From contig CAYWSB010000001.1 of NCBI GenBank assembly GCA_964460465.1, positions 62,001 to 126,000 of the forward strand: a stretch of DNA of 64,000 bases, given 5' to 3'. A program made the translations under genes and the position numbers. This document shows, piece by piece, positions 54,868 through 63,768 of the stretch. Origin of the DNA: SLRI01 sp964460465 (lineage in GTDB: Bacteria > Pseudomonadota > Alphaproteobacteria > Geminicoccales > Geminicoccaceae). The notes under the pieces are model-generated. The model saw only the letters and a list, made by a program, of their open reading frames with translations. It was not told the DNA's origin and ran no database searches. The stretch's first letter is position 1. Every line of letters starts with the position of its first letter.

Positions 54868-55800
54868 ATGACAGTTTCGACTCTTCAGACGACCGACGAT
54901 CGCATGCTGCGCGGGGTCGATGCGATCCCGATGCCGTTGCGCGGCGATCCCCCTCTGGTCACGCGCTTCGCGCCAAGTCCGTCCGGCTACCTGCATGTCG
55001 GGCATGCCTATTCTGCCCTCTTCGGCTACGAGGCGGCCCGGCTTTCGGGTGGCCGGTTTCTGTTGCGCATCGAGGACATCGATCTGCAGCGCTGCCGGCC
55101 CGAGTTCGAGCGCGCGATCTTCGAGGATCTGGCTTGGCTGGGTCTGCAATGGCACGGAATCCCGCTGCGTCAAAGCGACGGCATGGAACGCTATGCCGCC
55201 GCTCTGCAGCATCTGCAGGCCATGACTGTGGTCTATCCCTGCTTCTGCTCGCGCAAGCAGATCCGCATCGAGGCCGAGCAGTCCGGCCGCGCACCCCACG
55301 GCCCCAATGCCGACCTGGTGTATCCGGGCATCTGTCGTGACATTTCGCCGGCGGAGAGTGCGCGCCGGATGGCCAAGGGCGAGCCTTTCGCGTGGCGGCT
55401 CAACGTGGACAAGTCGCTGGAGCTGACCGGCCCCCTCGCCTGGTACGATTGCCGCGCCGGCTGGGTTCAGGCGCAACCCGAGTTGCTGGGTGACCCGATC
55501 CTCGCCCGCAAGGACACGCCAACGAGCTACCACCTCGCCGTGGTCGTCGATGATCGGCTGCAGGGCGTAAACCTCGTCACCCGTGGCGAGGACCTCTTCC
55601 ATGCCACCCACATCCACCGCCTGCTGCAGGCGCTGCTCGAGATCGAGCCGCCGCGCTACTACCACCATAATCTGGTGGCCGACAGTCGCGGCGAGCGGCT
55701 GGCGAAGCGCAACCGAGCCATCACGCTGAGACATTTGCGTGACATCGGCCGCACGCCCGCCGATATCTGGAAGATGATCGGTCTCAAGCAGCATATCTGA
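54868..55800 (+). CDS. gluQ: glutamyl-Q tRNA(Asp) synthetase
   Basis: 310 aa, a truncated GluRS without the anticodon domain. The HIGH-type motif is TRFAPSPSGYLHVGHAYSALFG, the zinc site is CFCSRKQ with YPGIC, and the KMSKS equivalent is RLAKRNRAITL. It attaches glutamate to queuosine-34 of tRNA-Asp. It lies 134 bp after the chrR stop and could be read from the same promoter. GluQRS genes are often near stress regulators, but that link is inference. Confidence 0.93.
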   Translation: MTVSTLQTTDDRMLRGVDAIPMPLRGDPPLVTRFAPSPSGYLHVGHAYSALFGYEAARLSGGRFLLRIEDIDLQRCRPEFERAIFEDLAWLGLQWHGIPLRQSDGMERYAAALQHLQAMTVVYPCFCSRKQIRIEAEQSGRAPHGPNADLVYPGICRDISPAESARRMAKGEPFAWRLNVDKSLELTGPLAWYDCRAGWVQAQPELLGDPILARKDTPTSYHLAVVVDDRLQGVNLVTRGEDLFHATHIHRLLQALLEIEPPRYYHHNLVADSRGERLAKRNRAITLRHLRDIGRTPADIWKMIGLKQHI

Positions 55801-55812
55801 TCCGCGACGCCA

Positions 55813-56748
55813 ATGCCGGGCTCGCGCAGACTTTCGCAGGCGTTGGCCGCCGCGGCTCTGCTGACGATCGCCACCGGCTGCGCCATCGCCGAATACCCCA
55901 TCGTCGGCGACGATCGACCCTGGGTGACCTATGCGCCGAGCGGGCCACCCAAGGCGGTCATTCTCGCCGTGCACGGTTTTAACGACTACCGCGGCGCCTT
56001 CGACGAGTTCGCCGCCTTCGCCGTGGCGAACGGCTATAGGCTCGAGGCGTTCGATCAGCAGGGCTTCGGTGCCAACCGCAACCGCGGCCTTTGGCCCGGC
56101 AACGCCGCGCTCGCGACCGACCTGCGTCGCAAGGTGGCGCGGCTTCGGGGCGAATGGCCCGACACGCCGCTCTACATCCTGGGTGAGAGCATGGGCGCTG
56201 CCGTGGCGACCATTGCCTTTGCCGGCAACGCGTCCGCCAACAGGGAGCCTCGGATCGACGGCGTGATCATGACGGCGCCGGCGGTCTGGGGCGGTGCGTC
56301 CTTCAACCCTCTCTATCGGGCCGTCCTGATGACCGCGGCAGCCGTCCTGCCGGGCCGCGAGGTCACCGGCCGTGGCCTCGAGCGCCGGGCCAGCGACAAC
56401 GACGCGGCGCTCGCCGCCCTGGGTCGCGACCCATTGGTCATCAAGGCGACCCGTCTGGACGCGGTGGCCGGCCTCGTGCGCCTGATGGACGAGGCGGTGG
56501 CCAAGGCACCGGAGCTGGCGCTGCCCGTGCTCGTGCTGGTCGGCGAGCGCGACGAGATCATCCCGCCGGAGGTGATCCTCCGCTTTGCCGGGCGGTTGGC
56601 CGGGGCATCGTGCCAGCTCGTCGTCTATCCCGAAGGCTGGCATCTCCTGCTGCGTGACCATCAACGGGCACGGGTGTGGAACGACATCGTCGCTTGGCTC
56701 GAAGGCGACATGCCAGCCGCAGCCGCCAGCTGCGCCGCTGGGTCCTAG
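55813..56748 (+). CDS. alpha/beta hydrolase lipoprotein (monoacylglycerol-lipase-like)
   Basis: 311 aa. The N-terminus ALAAAALLTIATGC looks like a lipoprotein signal with the acylated Cys. The hydrolase core has the oxyanion region VILAVHGFNDYRGAF, nucleophile Ser in ILGESMGAAVA, Asp in VLVGERDEIIPP and His in YPEGWHLLLRD. It resembles serine-aminopeptidase-S33/monoglyceride-lipase proteins acting on membrane lipids. Start 12 bp after the gluQ stop, so probably one operon. Confidence 0.85.
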   Translation: MPGSRRLSQALAAAALLTIATGCAIAEYPIVGDDRPWVTYAPSGPPKAVILAVHGFNDYRGAFDEFAAFAVANGYRLEAFDQQGFGANRNRGLWPGNAALATDLRRKVARLRGEWPDTPLYILGESMGAAVATIAFAGNASANREPRIDGVIMTAPAVWGGASFNPLYRAVLMTAAAVLPGREVTGRGLERRASDNDAALAALGRDPLVIKATRLDAVAGLVRLMDEAVAKAPELALPVLVLVGERDEIIPPEVILRFAGRLAGASCQLVVYPEGWHLLLRDHQRARVWNDIVAWLEGDMPAAAASCAAGS

Positions 56749-56988
56749 CCGGACGCGAGAGGGCCGACGGAAAGTTGACCACCTCGCTCCTCGATCGGCC
56801 GACCCACCACCGCGGCAACCTGGCGACCGGCACCAGACCTGACGCGTCAGGCGGAGCGGTCAGGATCGAGCCCCGATTCACGTCGCCCACAGAATGCCAG
56901 AACCACATCGAGAAGGCCGGTCATGCGCCGCCTGCGGGACAACGCCGCAGAGCGCGGCCCGAGCGTCGGCCACGTTTCGTTGGCCAAG

Positions 56989-57609
56989 CTACTTCAGCCC
57001 GCGCGAGCCGGGCTTGACGGCGGGGAGCCGGGCGAGCTCGGCGGGGATTTCGTCGGGGGCCCAGGTGGGAAAGTCGACAGTGGCAAGGGCGACGAGCGGC
57101 ATGCCCAGCTCGGCCTTGCCGTTCGAGCGGTCGACGAGGCAGGCGGCGAGGACCGGCACGGCGCCGAACTCGGCCACGCAATCGGCGCACTCGCGCAAGG
57201 AAAGGCCTGTGGTCACCACGTCCTCGGCAATCAGCACAGTCGCGCCGGGAGGCAGGTCGAAACCGCGCCGCAGCGTGAAGCGGCCCTCGACGCGCTCGGC
57301 GAAGAGTGAGCGGGTGCCGAGTTGACGCGCCAGCTCGTAGCCGACGAGGATGCCGCCCATCGCCGGCGCCACCACGGCATAGGGGACGAGCCCGGGATGC
57401 GCCGCCTGGATGCGCGCGGCGAGCGTGCGGCAGAGCCGCTCGGCCCGGACAGGGTCGACGAGCACCCGCGCACACTGCATGTAGTGGCCGCTGCGCCGGC
57501 CACTGGTCAGGATGAAATGCCCCTCGAGCAGGGCGCCGGCTGCCCGGAACTCGGCCAGCACCTCATCCGGCTCCAGCAGCGGCCGCGGTTCAGGGTTCGA
57601 ACGCCTCAC
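56989..57609 (-). CDS. pyrE: orotate phosphoribosyltransferase
   Basis: 206 aa. The PRPP loop is VLIAEDVVTTGLSLREC, with the substrate part FILTSGRRSGHYMQCARVL and APAMGGILVGYELAR. It converts orotate to OMP in pyrimidine synthesis. A GTG start overlaps the rsh stop by 4 bp (GTGA). Placement after rsh is a conserved alphaproteobacterial order, linking nucleotide synthesis with (p)ppGpp control. Confidence 0.93.
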   Translation of the reverse strand: MRRSNPEPRPLLEPDEVLAEFRAAGALLEGHFILTSGRRSGHYMQCARVLVDPVRAERLCRTLAARIQAAHPGLVPYAVVAPAMGGILVGYELARQLGTRSLFAERVEGRFTLRRGFDLPPGATVLIAEDVVTTGLSLRECADCVAEFGAVPVLAACLVDRSNGKAELGMPLVALATVDFPTWAPDEIPAELARLPAVKPGSRGLK

Positions 57610-59933
57610 GAGCGGCTGCGCTCCACCGACGCAACGGCGGCATTGGCCCTGAGTGCCGCAAGGATCCGTTGCAGCTGCTCGACGTTCAGGACCTCGACGT
57701 CGAGCAGCATCTCGTAGAGATCCTTCGATCGCCGGCCCACCTTGACGTCGACGATGTTGCCGGCGTTCTTGCCGATGATGGTGCTGATGGTGCCCAGCGC
57801 TCCGGGCGTGTTGGCGACCATAACGGAGAGGCGGGTCGCGATCGCCTCCGTCGGTTCCGCCTGCCAGCCGACGTCGATGAAGCGGTGCTCACTGTCGCTC
57901 ATCCGGAGCACGGTCGCACAATCGCGACAGTGGATGCTGATCGGCCGGCCGGTGCGCACCACCCCGATGATCGGGTCGCCGTGGATCGGCCGGCAGCAGC
58001 CGGCGAACTGGTAGGCGACGCCTCGCGGCAGCCCGGCGATCAGCCCCGAGGGCCGGTCCGCCGGCTCGGCCGGCGGCCTCTTGAAGAGGAGGACATTGCC
58101 AGCCTCGTCGGCGGTCTCGACCGGCGCACCCGTGCCCGGCGCCCGTTTGCCGGGCAGCCGCAGCGCCGGCGCCGGAATCGCCTGGAAAACGAGACGCGCG
58201 GCGAGCTGGCCCTCGCCCACCTGCACCAGCATGTCCTCGAGCGACGGCTGGCCAAGGGCTGCCGCCGCCTGCTCGAGCTGGCGCTCGGTCGGGGTCAGAC
58301 CCTCGCTCTTGGCTGCCCGGACCAGCATTTCCCGGCCGCGCTGGATGTAGTCTTCGCGCTGGCGGGTCTTGAGCGCCCGCCGGATCCTCGCACGAGCCTT
58401 GCCGGTGGCGACGAAGCGCTCCCAGGCGGCCGACGGCCACGCATTCCGGCTGGTGATAATGTCGACCTGGTCGCCGTTCTCCAGCTGATGGCGGAGCTGG
58501 ACCATCCGCCCGTCGACCTTGGCCCCGACGCAGTGGTCGCCGACCTCGGAATGGACCGCATAGGCGAAATCGACGGGCGTGGCGCCGCGCGGCAATGCGA
58601 TCAGGTCGCCCCGCGGCGTGAAGCAGAAGACCTGGTCCTGGAACAGATCGAGCTTGGTGTTGGCGAGGAAGTCCTCGGGATCGGCCGTGTGCTCGAGGAT
58701 GTCGAGCAGGCCCCTGATCCAGCGATATTGGCGTCCCTCGGTGACGCGGCTTTCCTGCTTGTAGGCCCAGTGTGCGGCGACGCCGAACTCGGCCACCTCG
58801 TGCATTTGCCGGGTGCGGATCTGCACCTCGATCTTGCGCTGCTCGGGGCCCAGGATCGTCGTGTGCAGCGAGCGGTAGCCGTTCTGCTTGGGCGTCGAGA
58901 TGAAGTCCTTGAACCGCCCGGGAAGCATCGCGTAGGCGGCGTGGATGACTCCAAGGGCCGCGTAGCATTCGCCGACGTTGTCGACCAGCACGCGAAACGC
59001 CATGATGTCGGAGAGCTGCTCGAACGAGACGTTCTTGCGCTCCATCTTCTGCCAGATCGAGAGAGCGGACTTCTCGCGCCCGGCGATGTCGGCCTCGATC
59101 CCGGCAGCGGCAAGCTTGCCCTTGAGCTCGCCGATGATCCGCTCGACCAGATCGGTGTCGTCGCGCCGGAGTTGCTGCAGCCGGTGGAGGATGCTGCCCC
59201 TCGCCTCGGGCCAGAGCTCGGCGAAGGCCAGGTCCTGCAGCTCCGCCTTGAGTCGCTCCATGCCGATCCGCTCGGCGAGCGGCGCATAGATTTCCATCGT
59301 CTCGCGGGCAATGCGCTGGCGCTTGTCCGGCGGCATGAAGTTGAGCGTGCGCATGTTGTGCAGCCGGTCGGCGAGCTTGACCAGGAGGACCCGAATGTCT
59401 TCGGACATCGCGACGAGCAGCTTGCCGAAGTTCTCGGCCTGGGCGGTCTGTGCCGACTGGAGTTGAATCTTGTTGAGCTTGGTCACCCCGTCGACGAGCT
59501 GGGCGATGGTGTCGCCGAACTGCTCGCGGATATCCTCGAGCTTGATGCCGGTGTCCTCGACCGTGTCGTGCAACAGGCCGGTGGCGATCGATGCGGCGTC
59601 CAGCTTCAGGCCCGCCAGGATCCCGGCCACCTCCACCGGGTGGTGAAAAAACGGGTCGCCCGAAATGCGCTTTTGCGGGCCATGGGCCTTCATGGCGAAG
59701 ACGTAGGCCCGATTGAGGAGATCCTCGTCGACCGTGGGGTCGTACGAACGCACCAGCTCCACCAGCTCGTATTGCCGCATGATCTTGCGCGGCGGCAGCT
59801 TGCGCTCCGACTCCGGACCACCGGCCGGTGTTGCCTGCAGAGTATGCGACAACGTGTCACGGCTGCTCATGGCGCTGGCTGGTGCGGCAGCTGCCGCGAT
59901 CACCTCGGCCGTGGCCATGACGGGCTCGATCAT
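57606..59933 (-). CDS. rsh: bifunctional (p)ppGpp synthetase/hydrolase (Rsh)
   Basis: 775 aa. The HD hydrolase domain has GDPFFHHPVEVA and TGLLHDTVEDT; the synthetase domain has SIWQKMERKNVSFEQLSDIMAFRV and TPKQNGYRSLHTTILGP; then the TGS domain (VFCFTPRGDLIALPRGATPVDFAYAVHSEVGD), a zinc-finger-like region (YQFAGCCRPIHGDPI) and a C-terminal ACT domain. Both catalytic domains look intact, so it makes and degrades the stringent-response alarmone. ATG 59933 is preferred; the first ~50 residues before RQYELVELVRSYDP are an extension of low complexity. Confidence 0.94.
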   Translation of the reverse strand: MIEPVMATAEVIAAAAAPASAMSSRDTLSHTLQATPAGGPESERKLPPRKIMRQYELVELVRSYDPTVDEDLLNRAYVFAMKAHGPQKRISGDPFFHHPVEVAGILAGLKLDAASIATGLLHDTVEDTGIKLEDIREQFGDTIAQLVDGVTKLNKIQLQSAQTAQAENFGKLLVAMSEDIRVLLVKLADRLHNMRTLNFMPPDKRQRIARETMEIYAPLAERIGMERLKAELQDLAFAELWPEARGSILHRLQQLRRDDTDLVERIIGELKGKLAAAGIEADIAGREKSALSIWQKMERKNVSFEQLSDIMAFRVLVDNVGECYAALGVIHAAYAMLPGRFKDFISTPKQNGYRSLHTTILGPEQRKIEVQIRTRQMHEVAEFGVAAHWAYKQESRVTEGRQYRWIRGLLDILEHTADPEDFLANTKLDLFQDQVFCFTPRGDLIALPRGATPVDFAYAVHSEVGDHCVGAKVDGRMVQLRHQLENGDQVDIITSRNAWPSAAWERFVATGKARARIRRALKTRQREDYIQRGREMLVRAAKSEGLTPTERQLEQAAAALGQPSLEDMLVQVGEGQLAARLVFQAIPAPALRLPGKRAPGTGAPVETADEAGNVLLFKRPPAEPADRPSGLIAGLPRGVAYQFAGCCRPIHGDPIIGVVRTGRPISIHCRDCATVLRMSDSEHRFIDVGWQAEPTEAIATRLSVMVANTPGALGTISTIIGKNAGNIVDVKVGRRSKDLYEMLLDVEVLNVEQLQRILAALRANAAVASVERSRS

Positions 59934-60012
59934 CGGTGTTCCCACCCTTTAGACCTACGCCACGCGCGGCATGGCGCCCGTGGCGTAGGTCGTTTGGGGG
60001 TGGTTATGCCCA

Positions 60013-60372
60013 TCAATCCTCGTCGAGGATGTCCCCGGCACCGTAGTCGATGCCGTCAGGCATGAGGTCGTCGTCGATCGGCTGCCGGCTCGGAATCAGG
60101 CTCTCCAACTCCTGCGCCAGATCGTCGGAGGTCTCGACGTCCGTATCGGAATGCCGGCGCAAGCCATGCATCAGCTCATAGCGCAAGTGATCGAGATCGA
60201 CGGTGGTATCGGCGATCTCACGCAACGCCACGACTGGGTTCTTGTCATTGTCGCGGTCGATCGTCAGCGGCGCGCCGGCCGAGATGTCGCGCGCCCGCTG
60301 GGCCGCCAGCATCACGAGCTCGAAGCGGCTGGGAACGCGCTCGACGCAATCTTCGACGGTGATGCGTGCCAT
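60013..60372 (-). CDS. rpoZ: DNA-directed RNA polymerase omega subunit
   Basis: 119 aa. MARITVEDCVERVPSRFELVMLAAQRARDISAG is the omega signature, followed by NPVVALREIADTTVDLDHLR. Omega assists assembly of the polymerase and forms part of one ppGpp site. The C-terminal 45 residues are acidic, as in other alphaproteobacteria. It precedes rsh with an 79-bp gap on the same strand. Confidence 0.95.
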   Translation of the reverse strand: MARITVEDCVERVPSRFELVMLAAQRARDISAGAPLTIDRDNDKNPVVALREIADTTVDLDHLRYELMHGLRRHSDTDVETSDDLAQELESLIPSRQPIDDDLMPDGIDYGAGDILDED

Positions 60373-60616
60373 GGTTGACCTTGTGTCCGTTCGCTACGAT
60401 GTCTGGTCCTCAATGTACAGCGCCTGCCGCACTGCACAAGCCCCGGCCACACCGGGGCATGGCCGCCGGATCGCAGGGCGACCGGCGCGGAGCGTGATGA
60501 ACAGGGCTCGCAAGCCAGCGGCTCGATCGATTGCCCCAATTGTCATACCTATGCAATGCGGCCTCTTGGAACGTCGCTGCAAAGCCGGTAAGGTGCGTCC
60601 GCAGGATCATTGTAAC

Positions 60617-60645
60617 GTGACATCCCAACGCCCCGGCGGTAAAAT
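60617..60645 (+). promoter_or_regulatory. promoter of the NYN-domain gene
   Basis: GTGACA (60617-60622) and TAAAAT (60640-60645) are separated by exactly 17 bp, with 5/6 matches to each consensus. The expected start is near 60652, upstream of both candidate start codons (60672 and 60705). Confidence 0.6.
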
Positions 60646-60704
60646 GACCGGTCGGCATTAAGTGCGCGGCAATGACCGCAGCCATCAGCCCTGGAGTCGA
60701 CATT

Positions 60705-61367
60705 ATGGCAAGGCCCTCGGCCTTCAAGCACTTCCATCCAGATGAACGCTTCGGCGTGTTTATAGATGGAGCCAATCTCTATCAGACGGCGAAAGCACTC
60801 GGCTACGACGTCGATTATCGTCGTCTTCTCGAGGTCTTCGCGAGCAGCGGACGGCTCCTGCGTGCCTATTACTACACGGCGCTGTTGGACGAACAGGAGT
60901 ACTCGCCGATCCGGCCGCTCGTCGACTGGCTCGACTACAACGGCTACACCATGGTGACCAAGCCCCTCAAGGAGTTCAGCCAGGGCGCTGGGCGCCGCAA
61001 GTTCAAGGGCAACATGGACGTCGAGATCACCGTCGACGCCATGGAGATCGCGAGCGCAGTCGAGCACATAGTGCTGATGACCGGCGACGGCGATTTCCGG
61101 CGCCTCGTCGAGGCCTTGCAGCGCCGGGGCGTGAAGGTCAGCGTGGTCAGCACGATCAAGACCCAGCCGCCGATGATCGCCGACGAGCTGCGCCGCCAAG
61201 CCGACTTCTTCATCGACCTCGCCGACCTCACCGACCACATCGCCCGTGCCCACACACCCCGTTCGGCGACCGCCGACACCGTCGAGGAGGACGACGAGGA
61301 GGAGTACGACGAGGACGAGGAGTACGACGAGGAGGACGAGGACGAGGTCGAGTTCGTAAAGGACTGA
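60705..61367 (+). CDS. NYN/LabA-like domain protein (putative RNase) with acidic tail
   Basis: 220 aa. The NYN (PIN-like) domain carries the acidic metal residues in FGVFIDGANLYQTAKAL, NMDVEITVDAM and LMTGDGDFRRLVEALQRRG. Such proteins are LabA/DUF88-type and are thought to be nucleases. The last ~28 residues are almost only Glu, Asp and Tyr (EEDDEEEYDEDEEYDEEDED), an unusual tail that could mimic nucleic acid or bind basic partners. GGAG lies 9 nt before ATG 60705; ATG 60672 is an alternative. Divergent from rpoZ. Confidence 0.87.
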   Translation: MARPSAFKHFHPDERFGVFIDGANLYQTAKALGYDVDYRRLLEVFASSGRLLRAYYYTALLDEQEYSPIRPLVDWLDYNGYTMVTKPLKEFSQGAGRRKFKGNMDVEITVDAMEIASAVEHIVLMTGDGDFRRLVEALQRRGVKVSVVSTIKTQPPMIADELRRQADFFIDLADLTDHIARAHTPRSATADTVEEDDEEEYDEDEEYDEEDEDEVEFVKD

Positions 61368-61400
61368 CCGCGTCACCGTCACTGCCAGCCGGGGCCGGCC

Positions 61401-62708
61401 TCAGCAGCAGCGGCCGAGGTCGCGACGGATGCGGGCACTGGCCGGCTTGGCCGTCAGGCGAGGCTCCAGAAGGCGCCGAGCGGTGTCGTACTGGCCCGCC
61501 CGGATCGCCGCCTCGATCAGCGACATCGTCAGCACGTCTCGTTGCGCCCGGCTGCCGCTGAGCTCGCCGAGGTCGACCAGCGCGGCCGCGAGTCCGGTCG
61601 CAGCGATGCCGTGGCGCCCGTGCGCGAACGCGAAAACCGCCCGGGCGGCCGGCACCCCTAAGTTGCGAAGCATCGCTGCGCGGCGGCTCTTGCCCGTGGC
61701 CGCTGACTCGAGCAGCGCCAGATGCTCAGCAGCACGGTCCAGTCGGTCGGCGCCGACGAAGGCCAGCATCGCGTGCACGTCGTTGAACACGTGGACGGGC
61801 TGGCGCGCCGGCGCGTCGAAGGCGTCGGCGACCGCCGCGAACCGGTCGCCCGTGTCATGGCCCGCAAGCGCCAAACGCCAGAGCAGGGCCGCCGCGTCGC
61901 AGAGATTGAGCGTGATGCTGCGGCGACCGGGGACCAGCCCCTGGTCGTAGACCTCGAGCGCCGCCGCCGGCTCGTCGCGGTCGACGTGATAGAGCGCCCA
62001 GTGCCACCAGTTGTGGACCGCGAAGAAGCAGTCCTCGGCCCAGTCGGCGCGCCGCTCGCGATACCAGGTGATGCCCTCCTCGTCGCGCCCCTGCATCTCG
62101 AGGACATGCCCCACGGCGTGGATCGCCCACGCATCCCTGGGGTTGGCCGCGAGGGCCGCCCGCGCCGCGGCTTCCGCCTCGCCATAGCGGCCGGCCTCCT
62201 CGAGGCCGAAGGCGCGCATCGCAACTACGTAGCCCCGGCCCGGCAGGTCGTCGCCCCAGTGCGCCAGGGCCGCGGTCGGGCGCTCCAGCAGCGCCGTCTC
62301 GGCGGCGGCGAAGAAGTCGGCCTGATGTGCGAACATGAGCGCCAGAAGATCGCGCGGCTGTTCGGCCAGAATGAGGTCGAAAGTCCGGCGTGCTTGGTCG
62401 AGCGCGCCGTCGAGCCAGGCAGCCGCTGCGCGCAGGTGCAGCGCCTCGCGCGGGTTCGAGGCCAGGGCGGCGGCGGCGAGCGCCGAACGCGCCTTGGGCA
62501 ACAGGCCCGGATGGAGCGAGAAGGCGAATGTATGCGCCTTCAGCAGGTGCGCCGAAACCAGCGTCGGGTCGAGCTCAAGGGCGGCATCGGCGGCGCCGAT
62601 CGGATCGCCGTGGAAGCTTAGCACGGCGTCGAGAGCCGCCTCGTAGCGCTCGAGCGCCGTCGCGGAGGTGCCGCTCAGGGCGAGGCCGCGCGGGTCGACG
62701 AGCGGCAC
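61401..62708 (-). CDS. tetratricopeptide-repeat protein (TTC38-like)
   Basis: 435 aa, almost all helical TPR-like repeats, e.g. ERYEAALDAVLSFHGDPIGAADAALELDPTLVSAHLLKAH, GYVVAMRAFGLEEAGRYGEAEAAARAALAANPRDAWAIHAVGHVLEMQGR. The HNWWHWALYH segment is typical of TTC38-type proteins. No signal peptide or membrane segment. Molecular role unknown; a scaffold is likely. It starts at GTG 62708, 4 bp after the stop of the HlyU-domain gene, so the two are probably cotranscribed. Confidence 0.82.
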   Translation of the reverse strand: MPLVDPRGLALSGTSATALERYEAALDAVLSFHGDPIGAADAALELDPTLVSAHLLKAHTFAFSLHPGLLPKARSALAAAALASNPREALHLRAAAAWLDGALDQARRTFDLILAEQPRDLLALMFAHQADFFAAAETALLERPTAALAHWGDDLPGRGYVVAMRAFGLEEAGRYGEAEAAARAALAANPRDAWAIHAVGHVLEMQGRDEEGITWYRERRADWAEDCFFAVHNWWHWALYHVDRDEPAAALEVYDQGLVPGRRSITLNLCDAAALLWRLALAGHDTGDRFAAVADAFDAPARQPVHVFNDVHAMLAFVGADRLDRAAEHLALLESAATGKSRRAAMLRNLGVPAARAVFAFAHGRHGIAATGLAAALVDLGELSGSRAQRDVLTMSLIEAAIRAGQYDTARRLLEPRLTAKPASARIRRDLGRCC

Positions 62709-62712
62709 CGGC

Positions 62713-63021
62713 TCAACCGCCGGGCTTGAACAGCCGGTCGCCCTGCTCGTCGATGATCTGCCGCGCCTTGACGAGGGCGAAGTCGTGCGCCTGGTCGGGC
62801 GAGCTGTGCGTGTCGGCGCGCACGAAGCGGTGCTCGCGCACGCCGTCCGGGAACGCCTTGCTGATGATCCCTGCCGTCAGGTACTGGCCCCCCTTTTGCA
62901 TGGCGATCGGCTGGATGGTGTAGCCCTTGTGCTCGGCGGCATCACCCAGCGGCTTGCCGCCATCGGCGTCACCGCCACCGCCACCACCGCCGAACAGCTT
63001 CTTCATCAGGCCACCGAGCAT
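62713..63021 (-). CDS. HlyU-domain protein
   Basis: 102 aa. After a Gly-rich start, HKGYTIQPIAMQKGGQYLTAGIISK ... REHRFVRADTHSSPDQAHDFALVKARQIIDEQGDRLF matches the HlyU domain family, described as a transcriptional activator of hemolysin in Vibrio but widespread in alphaproteobacteria without a known target. No HTH is obvious. The start ATG 63021 is followed by a low-complexity glycine run. Confidence 0.85.
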   Translation of the reverse strand: MLGGLMKKLFGGGGGGGDADGGKPLGDAAEHKGYTIQPIAMQKGGQYLTAGIISKAFPDGVREHRFVRADTHSSPDQAHDFALVKARQIIDEQGDRLFKPGG

Positions 63022-63065
63022 TACCGCTTCCTCCTCGGTTGCCGGCGGCCGCTGGCCGGCGCCGG

Positions 63066-63473
63066 TCAGTAGGTCAAGATCGGCGCCATCGTCTTGGCCT
63101 CCTCGATCCAGACCGTGACTATGGTCTCGGTCGGAACGGCGCGCGTCAACTTCTTCTGGGCGTTGACCACGGCCATCCTGGCGGCGAGATTCGCGGCCCT
63201 TCGGGTCTTCAGCTCCTTGACCGTGTCGACGCCCGCGGCCTCGAGCAGCTCAGCGAACTGCTTGCCGACGCCCCTGATCCGCATCAGGTCCGCCATGTTG
63301 GCCCAGGCCAGGATGCGGCTGCCGTCGATCCCGGTGGTCTCGGCCAGCTGGCGCCGGCCGGCCGGATCGGCCGCCGCCTTGAGGAGGGCAGCCGTGGTGC
63401 CAATTCCGGCCGCCCGCAGCTTGGCGCCGTAGGCGGCCCCGATGCCCTCGATCTGCTCGATTCGATAGCGCAT
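63066..63473 (-). CDS. DUF4332-type helix-hairpin-helix protein
   Basis: 135 aa with two HhH-like units: YRIEQIEGIGAAYGAKLRAAGIGTTAALLKAAADPAGRRQLAETTGI and MADLMRIRGVGKQFAELLEAAGVDTVKELKTRRAANLAARM. This is the DUF4332 pattern, related to nucleic-acid-binding HhH repeats of the type found in some ribosome-linked and DNA-repair proteins; the function is unknown. AGGGAG upstream supports ATG 63473. Separate from the HlyU gene by 44 bp, same strand. Confidence 0.82.
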   Translation of the reverse strand: MRYRIEQIEGIGAAYGAKLRAAGIGTTAALLKAAADPAGRRQLAETTGIDGSRILAWANMADLMRIRGVGKQFAELLEAAGVDTVKELKTRRAANLAARMAVVNAQKKLTRAVPTETIVTVWIEEAKTMAPILTY

Positions 63474-63768
63474 GCCCTGATCTCCCTGCGCTGAACCGTT
63501 CCCGATATGTCTCGTTTGCGAAAGAATGCCGGAACGGTGCAAGCCTTTCCGGCAGTGACCATCGCTCCGACGACGCCGGCCGCGATCGGGTCTCTGCCAG
63601 GCCGGCCCAGGGGCTCGGCCCGGCTTTCGGATTGCCGATCGCGCCGCTCCCGCCGTATGACGCTGCCGACGACGCGCCGGCCTAGTGCCGGGCGGTGCTG
63701 CGGTCGCGCGACCGGATCGGCCGGAGCAGCAGCGGCGGGCCGACGAGCAAACGGGGAGGGCAGGGACG

